Source: Geobacter sp.
Lineage (GTDB): Bacteria > Desulfobacterota > Desulfuromonadia > Geobacterales > Geobacteraceae
DNA length: 10,317 nucleotides
Direction of reading: 5' to 3'
NCBI GenBank assembly: GCA_003490025.1
Contig: DNJC01000120.1
Coordinates: 1 to 10,317, forward strand
Shown here: positions 1 to 5,886 of the stretch, in pieces
Numbering within the stretch: position 1 is the stretch's first letter
Layout of the letters: every line of letters starts with the position of its first letter
Made by a program: the position numbers and the translations under genes
Notes under the pieces: model-generated
Database searches by the model: none
Seen by the model: the letters and a program-made list of their open reading frames with translations, nothing else
What the model was told of the DNA's origin: nothing

Positions 1-46
1 TTTTCCTGTTCGCTCCACAACCTATCCGTTTCGCCCGCCAGAAAAT

Positions 47-1822
47 TTATATCATTACCGGGAGATAATTGCTGAACCGCTGCAGTTTAAGCCGGCCGGA
101 GGCGTTCTGAACCTCGACATGCTCGATTCGGAATTTGCCGCGGGCGTCGTTCAACTGAACCCACAAGATGTACTCCCACATGTTGCTGTCGCGATCGAGG
201 ATCCCGACATTGGCGAGGGGCTGCATCTTAATCATGTTTGTCGTCGCTGTAAAATACTGCTTGGCCTGGGGGCGGCTCATGAAATACTGGTCCTCCCTTT
301 CGGTCGCCAAAACGGAATGCCGCCCGACCAGCGGGCGCATCTCGTTATTGGCGAGGATGGAGAACGACCATATCAGAAGAAGCAGGGCGCAGGTGTCGAT
401 GAAAGGGCGCAGTCGATTTTTCTCGTAAATCAGCGCTAGGAAGGGAGCGGAAACGACAAAGACGGGCAGAAAATATCTGCTTATGAAGGGATTCCACTTG
501 ATGGCCATGCTGAGCACCACAAAGGAGAGCATGGCCGTTATCGCGAAGACGACGGTCTCGCGGCTGTAATTTTTCCTTCCCCGAAACAGCGCAGCCGCCC
601 CGAACAGCATGAGCGTCATGTGCAGTGGATTGGGGGCGAAGTCTTCATGGTTTCTCGCGGGAAGTAGGAAAAAACCGTTCCCGGTGGTGAGAGCTGGGTC
701 GTTTACGTCGGTGGCGAGGATCGTGTGAATGTCTCGGGTCAGCGCCTGCAACCGGAGGTTGGCGCCCTGTATTCCGGATCCCAGTTGCGTGGCGACGTTT
801 TTTGCGACGGACGAAACGGCGGAGGTGATACCGAAATTGGAACATACGATGTCATTGCCCGTGCCGGGGGAGAGCGGGTTGCCGTAGATCTCCAGATTTC
901 TCGCGTAATGGCTTCCGTTGATCAATGCGATAGCGGCGGTCAGGACGAGCAGATTGGCAGCCCCCGTTTGCACTCTGTTGCGAAAAGAGTAACCGGCATA
1001 CACGAGCATGAACGGCAAGGCAACCAGGTACGCAGTCCCCTTGGTGAAGATTGCCAAGGCGAGCGACGCCCCGACCGGCAGCGCATCCCTTGCGGCAGGG
1101 CTCTGCTTTCCCTTTATCACGTAGTAGCAGAGAGTTACCAGCCAGAAGGTCACGACGTAATCGTTCTGGGTGCTTGTGGACTGAAGAAGCCCCATGGGAA
1201 GCGAGACCGCGATGGCGGCCGCGACAATCTGGCTGTTGAGGCTCCCCCGCAGCACGCTTACTATCAGCGACACCCCTATGGCGCTGCCGATCATGGAGAA
1301 CCACTGCACGCAGTTGTCGAAGCGGTCGCCGCCCGACAGCAGATGCAGATGCAGGATCACGAACTCCGAGAACGGAGCCAGTACCAGTTGTCGATCGATG
1401 TGGGTGGGGTAATGCTGCACCGACCGGTTCTGGATCCAGTGCATGACCCTGGGAAGGTGGTACGTCAACGAATCGAAGTTGTTGGGCGCCGCAACGATAG
1501 CAACAATTCCGGCCGTACCGACGACGCAGATCAATAGCGCCAGCAAAGTCTTCTGGTAGAGCGTCGTTGTTGCGGCACACCTGTTTGTATCCGGGGCACC
1601 TTTGCTGCAATACCTCCAGGCGACCAGCAACAGCAGGTATGCCGACCAGCAAACCAGCACCGGTGTCTTGGCGACGGCGTTGAACCTGCTCAGCAACTCG
1701 GTAGACAGGACAACATAGACGGCGGTGACTGTAGCGGAAGTGATGAAACTTTCCCTGAGGTTTTCGACGCGCAGCAAGGCGGCGAGACAAAGAAACGGAA
1801 GCATTACAGCGAAGATGGACAT
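47..1822 (-). CDS. Polytopic membrane glycosyltransferase, GT39/ArnT-like (GT-C fold)
   Basis: A 591-residue integral membrane protein, probably a GT-C transferase that moves a sugar from a polyprenyl-phosphate donor to a glycan or lipid on the outer face of the inner membrane. Hydrophobic segments recur through the chain, for example near residues 4-20, 30-48, 53-70, 92-111, 176-192, 198-212, 251-277, 288-301, 423-441, 450-466 and 477-490. After the fourth lies NNFDSLTYHLPR (114-125), the position where GT39/ArnT proteins keep the catalytic acidic residue (here D117). Also typical are HYARNLEIYGNPLSP (305-319) and NPFISRYFLP (444-453). The ATG at 1822 has an AGGAG about 13 bases upstream, a long spacing. 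It is the last gene of the minus-strand run that begins with the two radical SAM genes. The family is fairly sure; the donor and acceptor are unknown. Confidence 0.8.
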   Translation of the reverse strand: MSIFAVMLPFLCLAALLRVENLRESFITSATVTAVYVVLSTELLSRFNAVAKTPVLVCWSAYLLLLVAWRYCSKGAPDTNRCAATTTLYQKTLLALLICVVGTAGIVAIVAAPNNFDSLTYHLPRVMHWIQNRSVQHYPTHIDRQLVLAPFSEFVILHLHLLSGGDRFDNCVQWFSMIGSAIGVSLIVSVLRGSLNSQIVAAAIAVSLPMGLLQSTSTQNDYVVTFWLVTLCYYVIKGKQSPAARDALPVGASLALAIFTKGTAYLVALPFMLVYAGYSFRNRVQTGAANLLVLTAAIALINGSHYARNLEIYGNPLSPGTGNDIVCSNFGITSAVSSVAKNVATQLGSGIQGANLRLQALTRDIHTILATDVNDPALTTGNGFFLLPARNHEDFAPNPLHMTLMLFGAAALFRGRKNYSRETVVFAITAMLSFVVLSMAIKWNPFISRYFLPVFVVSAPFLALIYEKNRLRPFIDTCALLLLIWSFSILANNEMRPLVGRHSVLATEREDQYFMSRPQAKQYFTATTNMIKMQPLANVGILDRDSNMWEYILWVQLNDARGKFRIEHVEVQNASGRLKLQRFSNYLPVMI

Positions 1823-1864
1823 AGGCGCTACTTTTCTCCTCAGCCGGTAGGGTGGATGGTCCCC

Positions 1865-1960
1865 ACGGGGTAGAATTGCTTGCTTTCCACCGCGTGCAGC
1901 AGCCCGTCCGGGCCGCTGGTGAAACTCAACGTTCCCGCCATGCTCTCCTCGATGATGAGT
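1865..1960 (-). pseudogene. Chimeric remnant of a histidine kinase 3' end joined to a sigma-54 regulator fragment
   Basis: Bases 1903-1960 match 5936-5993 inside the kinase gene at 57 of 58 positions. Bases 1865-1903 match 5081-5119 inside the response regulator gene at 34 of 39. Read on the minus strand the two pieces share one open frame: LIIEESMAGTLSFTSGPDG (kinase ATP-binding C-terminus) runs directly into LLHAVESKQFYPVG (regulator AAA+ domain), then a few unmatched residues and a TGA at 1840-1842. The order kinase then regulator is the same as in the intact pair, but about 820 bases between the matched parts are absent. It has no start or domain of its own and is too short to function as either parent. 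It lies 12 bases after the stop of the preceding radical SAM gene. Probably a deleted duplicate or recombination scar; the lower identity of the regulator half suggests a paralogous source or a different age. Confidence 0.8.
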
Positions 1961-1972
1961 AGTTGGCTGCCT

Positions 1973-3016
1973 CTAGCTCCGCTCTGGAATCTTGTGAAGC
2001 ATCATAAACGGCAGCCTCCAGTAGTTCATGAGGCTGAGCCTGATGAAGCAGTCGTTGTTGCAGGAACAGTTGCCGTTGGAAATGGTATCGAACTGCTTGC
2101 GTGCCTCCGTTCCGTGCCAAATCTCATGGAATTTTTTGCTGCGAAGGTTCCCCACCGGGGGGAGGACGGGGCAGGAGCGGACGTCGCCGTTGGCGTCCAC
2201 CAGGCAGACCAGGCTGCCGGCACGACAAGGGACCACCTGGCGCGACTCGAGGTTCGCTTTGAGCAGTACGTCCTGGTAGACCTTGTTGTACAGGCGCCGC
2301 AATGGCGACCTGCGCGACACGTTCAACAGCTCATGGACCGTCTGCTGCAATTCGTTTACGGGAGGGACGGTCAGGGCGGCGTCGCGCGGGTTGCCGGCGA
2401 TGATGTTGAACTCCAGCCTCGCCTGGAACTCGCACGCCACGAATCTCGCCAGAGACGGCAACTCCGCGCAGTTCCGGTTGTTGATGGTGCTGTTGAAGCT
2501 GACCGAGAGGTTCGGGTTCTGCTTGGAGAGTTCCTTCAGCTTCGTAGCCGTTTCCATCACCTTGACAAAGGATCCCGGCCTGCGGATCGCGTCATGGGTC
2601 TCCTCGAAACCGTCCAGCGAGAGCATGATGTTGAGCGCCAGTCCCGGACAGCATTCGAGTATGGACTGCACTGACCGGTGGATCCGCTCCGGTGCGAAAC
2701 CGTTGCTCGGTATGCTGATGCTCCCTACCTTGTTGTTTTTGGCAAAGAGCCAGCAGATTTCGGCCAGGTCATCGCGCAAAAACGGCTCACCTCCACCCAG
2801 CGCCAACGACTCCACCACGCCGAGACCCAAGGAAAATCCCGCAATCTCCTCCAGGGACAGGTCGTTTGCCGGGTCCCCCCAGACGTCGTCCGCGCAGTGA
2901 AGGCAGGCCATGTTGCAGCGGGTGGTGATGTGGAAGATGACCAGCAGGGGGTGGGAAGGCCTGCGCTTCGGGAACCCGTATTTCGCTGTTCGTGAAATTC
3001 TGTCGAATGTTTTCAT
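1973..3016 (-). CDS. Radical SAM protein with C-terminal SPASM domain
   Basis: A 347-residue radical SAM enzyme, counted from the ATG at 3016. The cluster motif CNMACLHC gives C34, C38 and C41 (CX3CX2C) to bind the 4Fe-4S that cleaves S-adenosylmethionine. GGGEPFLR follows at 74-81, and MLSLDGFEETHDAIR near 131-145 is the usual strand and helix of the barrel. The C-terminus has a SPASM-type cysteine set, C264, C271, C282, C317, C319 and C323, expected to hold one or more auxiliary clusters; VDANGDVRSCP and IGNL-like VGNLRSKKFHEIW are typical of that domain. A TTG at 3046 overlaps the upstream stop, but the ATG at 3016 with AGGA four bases before it is preferred. SPASM enzymes modify peptides, proteins or small molecules. 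Its place beside glycosyltransferases suggests a role in glycan or surface assembly, but the substrate is unknown. Confidence 0.85.
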   Translation of the reverse strand: MKTFDRISRTAKYGFPKRRPSHPLLVIFHITTRCNMACLHCADDVWGDPANDLSLEEIAGFSLGLGVVESLALGGGEPFLRDDLAEICWLFAKNNKVGSISIPSNGFAPERIHRSVQSILECCPGLALNIMLSLDGFEETHDAIRRPGSFVKVMETATKLKELSKQNPNLSVSFNSTINNRNCAELPSLARFVACEFQARLEFNIIAGNPRDAALTVPPVNELQQTVHELLNVSRRSPLRRLYNKVYQDVLLKANLESRQVVPCRAGSLVCLVDANGDVRSCPVLPPVGNLRSKKFHEIWHGTEARKQFDTISNGNCSCNNDCFIRLSLMNYWRLPFMMLHKIPERS

Positions 3017-3042
3017 CTGATCCTGTTTTTTGGAGTCCTGCC

Positions 3043-4113
3043 TCAAGGGGCAAGGAGGTGTTGGGGGATATTGTTGAGGTTGACCACGATCCCTCCCGGC
3101 ACCCGGTCGCCCAGGGTCTTGAAGATGGAGTGGTAGTACCAGCGGAGCGACCTGTCACCAAGGGGGCCGTCGCCGCGGTAGAAGCCGATCACGTCGACCT
3201 TCGCCTCTCGGGCGAGTTCGATCGCCTTCCGGATCTGGTCCGGTCGGTCGTTCCAGCGGAACACGACGTACTTCCACTCGACGATGGGGGTCTTGCTGCC
3301 GAGACTGTCCCGCTCCGAAACCAGGTTCCTGATGTTCCGGTACCCTCTGTCGAAATCGGCCCCGACCTGGTACCTGCTCACCGCGTCCTGGGTGGCCCCG
3401 TCCAGCGAGACGTAGATGTAGTCCGTCATCAGCGCCGCCTCGATCTTGCGGCTCTCATCGAGAAGCTGGCCGTTGCTGGAGGTCACGATCCTGATGTCGG
3501 GGTTGTGTTTCCTGATGACCTGCAGTTGCTTGTCCACGTCCGGCGGCAGGAACGGCTCGCCCAGGTTGAAGAACAGCAGGCTCTGCACCTGGTGTTCCTT
3601 CAGCAGGAGCGCCACCTTCTCCACGTCTGCCAGCGGCATGGTGACTTGCTGAGATCTGAGCTGCAGGAGTTCTTTGCGGTTGCACATGCGGCAGCGGAGG
3701 TTGCAGAGGACCGTGTTCTCCACCATGATCCCCTTGTACGGGACCCGGTAACTGGTGAGCCCCCGGGTCGCCTCCTCGACCGGCACGATCCTCAGATCGG
3801 CGCAGCTTGCGCAGGTGGGGGTGGGGAAGCTTCTGGCGGCGAGGGTCTTTCTGAAACCGTTGGCGATGGGACCGGCGAAGATCTCGGCGAGCGACTGGGA
3901 CTTAAGGCTCCCAATTTGGCCGCTGCCATCGAAATCCTGGCAGTTGCAGGAAACGGTGAGGTCGGAGTTGATGCAGATGTTGTAGTCGGACTCGCCTGCG
4001 AGCGCCCTGCAACTGAAGCCCTCGTTGCGGGCGGCGGCATCGCGGACCAACTGCTTCTCGCGCAAGCGCAGGCGCAGCTTGCGAGGTAATACCTTCAATA
4101 ACATTCCAGTCAT
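3043..4113 (-). CDS. Radical SAM protein with N-terminal SPASM-like cysteine cluster
   Basis: A 356-residue radical SAM enzyme, counted from the ATG at 4113. The core starts late: CNLRCRMC gives C137, C141 and C144, followed by FNLGEPFLPPD (182-192), TSSNGQLL (211-218) and YVSLDGATQD (234-243). Before the core, residues 35-104 hold C35, C47, C56, C58, C101 and C104, with GQIGSLKSQSLAEIFAGP (65-82) between them. That text resembles the G-x-L-x-x-x-S-L-x-E-I-W segment of SPASM domains, so the auxiliary-cluster region seems to precede the barrel. The frame stays open upstream to 4362, but that part is proline-rich, runs through repeats and overlaps a sigma-54 promoter, so it is untranslated. The ATG at 4104 is an alternative. 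It is the first gene of its unit; the next radical SAM gene begins within about 27 bases. The substrate is unknown. Confidence 0.82.
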   Translation of the reverse strand: MTGMLLKVLPRKLRLRLREKQLVRDAAARNEGFSCRALAGESDYNICINSDLTVSCNCQDFDGSGQIGSLKSQSLAEIFAGPIANGFRKTLAARSFPTPTCASCADLRIVPVEEATRGLTSYRVPYKGIMVENTVLCNLRCRMCNRKELLQLRSQQVTMPLADVEKVALLLKEHQVQSLLFFNLGEPFLPPDVDKQLQVIRKHNPDIRIVTSSNGQLLDESRKIEAALMTDYIYVSLDGATQDAVSRYQVGADFDRGYRNIRNLVSERDSLGSKTPIVEWKYVVFRWNDRPDQIRKAIELAREAKVDVIGFYRGDGPLGDRSLRWYYHSIFKTLGDRVPGGIVVNLNNIPQHLLAP

Positions 4114-4143
4114 GCTGCCATTCCGCCTCAATCCACATTTGAA

Positions 4144-4180
4144 CCGGCTCGCTGCCGGGGCGTCGGACGCCGGCGCCGGC
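4144..4180 (-). promoter_or_regulatory. Structured 5' leader of the radical SAM unit
   Basis: If transcription starts about 12 bases after the -12 element of the sigma-54 promoter, near 4177, the leader before the ATG at 4113 is about 64 bases. It can form two small hairpins: GGCGT/ACGCC with a three-base loop (4159-4171) and CCGGC/GCCGG with a five-base loop (4144-4158). A perfect palindrome, GCCGGCGCCGGC (4169-4180), spans the predicted start. No known riboswitch or attenuator is recognised, and there is no poly-T tract, so the effect is open. Confidence 0.4.
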
Positions 4181-4187
4181 ATTGTAG

Positions 4188-4203
4188 AGCAAGGTGAGTG
4201 CCA
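4188..4203 (-). promoter_or_regulatory. Sigma-54 (RpoN) -24/-12 promoter
   Basis: The minus strand reads TGGCAC-TCACC-TTGCT, which fits the RpoN consensus TGGCAC-N5-TTGCW, with exactly ten bases between the invariant GG and GC. It faces the radical SAM gene starting at 4113, with a predicted start near 4177. Sigma-54 promoters need an AAA+ activator bound upstream; the gene immediately upstream on the same strand (4537-5886) encodes one. The match and spacing are seen; use of the promoter and the identity of its activator are inferred. Confidence 0.72.
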
Positions 4204-4254
4204 TGAAGTTAACGTGCTGGAATGGCAGGAGGTTCTCGGCTGGAAGTAGCGGCA

Positions 4255-4302
4255 GGGGTGGGCAAAATGAAGAGTGGCCGGGTGGTCGGGGTGGGCAAAA
4301 TG
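4255..4302. repeat. Two 15-base direct repeats
   Basis: GGGGTGGGCAAAATG occurs at 4255-4269 and, identically, at 4288-4302, a period of 33 bases. The copies lie about 50 to 100 bases upstream of the sigma-54 promoter. They could be protein-binding sites or a small tandem duplication. Confidence 0.6.
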
Positions 4303-4319
4303 GGGAGGAAGGCGATGGG

Positions 4320-4354
4320 CAATTGACGATTGACAATTGACAATTGACGATGGA
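4320..4354. repeat. Tandem heptamer repeat (five units)
   Basis: Five consecutive 7-base units read CAATTGA, CGATTGA, CAATTGA, CAATTGA and CGATGGA. CAATTG is itself palindromic, so the array can pair with itself. It lies about 117 to 166 bases upstream of the sigma-54 promoter, within the usual range for activator sites, but it may only be a dispersed intergenic heptamer repeat. Confidence 0.7.
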
Positions 4355-4439
4355 AACCGCACAGCGACGGAATCTCAGAAACGTTTGCCACAGAGCCTCA
4401 CACGCCTCCGTGGGCAGCTCCGTGTCAATGGGTAAGGCT

Positions 4440-4460
4440 CCTCCCCCCGGAGGGGGGAGG
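4440..4460. repeat. GC-rich inverted repeat
   Basis: CCTCCCCCC (4440-4448) and GGGGGGAGG (4452-4460) are perfect 9-base arms around a 3-base loop. It lies downstream of the regulator gene but no T-run follows on either strand, so it is not a canonical intrinsic terminator. It looks like a REP-type element. Confidence 0.6.
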
Positions 4461-4490
4461 GGACCGCTTTGTCAAGACAGATTGATGGTT

Positions 4491-4518
4491 GTAGGGGCGA
4501 ATGATTATTCGCCCCTAC
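4491..4518. repeat. Perfect 12-base inverted repeat after the response regulator gene
   Basis: GTAGGGGCGAAT (4491-4502) and ATTCGCCCCTAC (4507-4518) are perfect arms around a GATT loop. The hairpin lies 18 bases past the stop of the regulator gene on the minus strand. No U-rich tail follows, so it is more like a REP or MITE-type element that may slow 3' decay than a standard terminator. Confidence 0.7.
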
Positions 4519-4536
4519 TCAAGAGAAATCTGGAGA

Positions 4537-5886
4537 TTACAGCCCGTAGCGGTCCAGCATCCGCTTGAAACTGCTGTAGTCTAGGTCGAGCAGGCGGGCG
4601 GCCTCCATCTTCTTGCCACCGGTCGCCGCCAGCGCCTGCCTGACCGCGTCGCGCTTCAACTCTTCAAGCGACTGGACCTGCGGGATCGCCTCGGGGGACG
4701 CACCGCTCTTCACCGCCGTCATCACGTCGGCGAGGTCCGTGGCGGCGATGGCCTCCCCGGCGAACAGGGCAGCGCGCTTCATCACGCTCTTCAACTCGCG
4801 CACGTTGCCGTGCCACGGGTGGCGGCTCAACATGAGGGCCGCATCGGCGGTGATGACCGGCGGTGTCCTCTCCAACTCCCGGCAGATATCCAAAAGGAAC
4901 TCCCGCGCGAGCAGCATGATGTCCTCCCCCCGCTGGCGCAGCGGCGGCAGGGTGATCACCGTCTCACCTAGGCGGTAGTAGAGGTCCTCGCGGAAGGCGC
5001 CGCTCTGCACCTCATGGAAAAGCTCCCGGTTGCTCGCCGCGATGATGCGGGTGTTGACATGCACCGGCTGTACCCCTCCGACCGGGTAGAACTGCTTCCT
5101 TTCCACCGCGTGCAAGAGCTTCGCCTGTATGGCGGGGGGAGCGCAGTCGACATCGTCGAGGAAGAGGGTCCCGCCGTCCGCCTCCTCGAAAAGCCCCCTG
5201 GTTGTGGCGACCGCGCCGGTGAAGGCACCCTTCAAGTGCCCGAACAGCTGGCTTTCCACCAGCGATTCCGGCAGGGCGCTGACGGTGACCGTTATGAAGG
5301 GGCCCCCCCTGCGCCGGCTCAACCCGTGGATGATCGAGGCGAGGTGGGATTTCCCCACCCCGGTCTCCCCCTGGATGATCACCGAGAACTCCGATTGCGC
5401 GATCCGCTGCGCCTGGCGGATTGCCTCCTGCATCGCCGGGCTTCTCCCCAGCAGCAGTTCCATTGACGCCCGCTCGTTCTCGCGCGCCAGCGCCAACTCC
5501 TTTTGCTGCAGTATCGGGAGGGCGACCCGGGTGATGGTCTGCACCAGATTCCTGCAATCGAGAGGCTTGGCCACGTAGGCGGAGACCCCGAGTTCGATCG
5601 CCTTCAGCAGGTAGGCTGTTTCGGTGAATGCGGTGCAGAGGATCACCGGCGTTCCCGGAGCGCTCTTCCTCACCCTCGCCGTCATCTCCAGCCCGTCCAT
5701 GACCGGCATGCGTATGTCACAGACCACGACGTCGGGGGCTTCCCGATGGAAGATGTCGAGCCCATCCCTGCCGTTTTCGGCGGTAAGCACCGTCTGGAAC
5801 TCCATTCCCAGCACGATGCGGATGCGCTCGCGCAGGTCCGGCTCGTCCTCCACGTAAAGGATCTTCAGGTTCGCCTTGTCAGCCAC
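4537..5886 (-). CDS. Sigma-54-dependent response regulator, NtrC family
   Basis: A 449-residue cytoplasmic transcription activator with all three NtrC-type parts. The receiver domain (about 7-122) has the acidic pair E13/D14, phospho-acceptor D57 in VVVCDIRMP, T85 and K107. The AAA+ domain (about 145-385) has Walker A GETGVGKS (173-180), the sigma-54 contact loop GAFTGA (220-225), Walker B GGTLFLDDVD (238-247) and the FREDLYYRL segment (298-306). A Fis-type helix-turn-helix closes it (about 410-449, GGKKMEAARLLDLDYSSFKR core). The frame can be opened at a TTG at 5892, but the GTG at 5886 is preferred because a GAGG lies six bases before it. It overlaps the kinase gene by eight bases, so the two form a pair. 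Its likely nearby target is the sigma-54 promoter at 4188-4203; that link is inferred. Confidence 0.93.
   Translation of the reverse strand: MADKANLKILYVEDEPDLRERIRIVLGMEFQTVLTAENGRDGLDIFHREAPDVVVCDIRMPVMDGLEMTARVRKSAPGTPVILCTAFTETAYLLKAIELGVSAYVAKPLDCRNLVQTITRVALPILQQKELALARENERASMELLLGRSPAMQEAIRQAQRIAQSEFSVIIQGETGVGKSHLASIIHGLSRRRGGPFITVTVSALPESLVESQLFGHLKGAFTGAVATTRGLFEEADGGTLFLDDVDCAPPAIQAKLLHAVERKQFYPVGGVQPVHVNTRIIAASNRELFHEVQSGAFREDLYYRLGETVITLPPLRQRGEDIMLLAREFLLDICRELERTPPVITADAALMLSRHPWHGNVRELKSVMKRAALFAGEAIAATDLADVMTAVKSGASPEAIPQVQSLEELKRDAVRQALAATGGKKMEAARLLDLDYSSFKRMLDRYGL

Larger units (their letters stand above)
4114..4536. other. Repeat-rich non-coding region between the regulator gene and the radical SAM unit
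   Basis: This 423-base stretch has no convincing gene. From right to left it holds two perfect inverted repeats (4491-4518 and 4440-4460), an ordinary stretch (4355-4439), five tandem heptamers (4320-4354), two copies of a 15-base direct repeat (4255-4302), a sigma-54 promoter (4188-4203) and a GC-rich leader with hairpins (4144-4180). The open frames crossing it are low-complexity or unsupported. The region separates the kinase/regulator unit from the radical SAM unit and is where activator sites for the sigma-54 promoter would be expected. Confidence 0.75.

Noticed and set aside
725..1537. A 270-codon plus-strand open frame opposite the GT39 gene.
   Set aside because: It is an antisense shadow in GC-rich coding DNA; its text is composition-driven and shows no domain, whereas the minus-strand frame has clear family motifs.
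1926..1945. A sigma-54-like TGGCGGGAACGTTGAG in front of the GT39 gene.
   Set aside because: The invariant GC of the -12 element is GA here, and the sequence is simply kinase coding sequence within the remnant.
2992..4089. A 365-codon plus-strand open frame opposite the first radical SAM gene.
   Set aside because: It is an antisense shadow of a gene with intact radical SAM motifs, and its residues are dominated by V, D, A, E, L and R without a recognisable fold.
4104..4336. A minus-strand open frame through the intergenic region with protein-like text such as MALTLLYNAGAGVRRPG and MWIEAEWQHDWNV.
   Set aside because: It has no ribosome site, starts on top of the sigma-54 promoter, passes through direct repeats, and runs on as an out-of-frame shadow of the radical SAM gene. 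A decayed gene end cannot be excluded but nothing supports it.
4320..4354. A CRISPR array.
   Set aside because: The units are 7 bases long with no spacers and no cas genes are present.
4114..4362. N-terminal extension of the first radical SAM protein up to 4362.
   Set aside because: The extension is proline-, serine- and histidine-rich text derived from the repeats, without a start signal, and the promoter lies inside it.
4491..4518. A canonical intrinsic terminator for the regulator gene.
   Set aside because: The stem is strong but no T-run follows on either strand.
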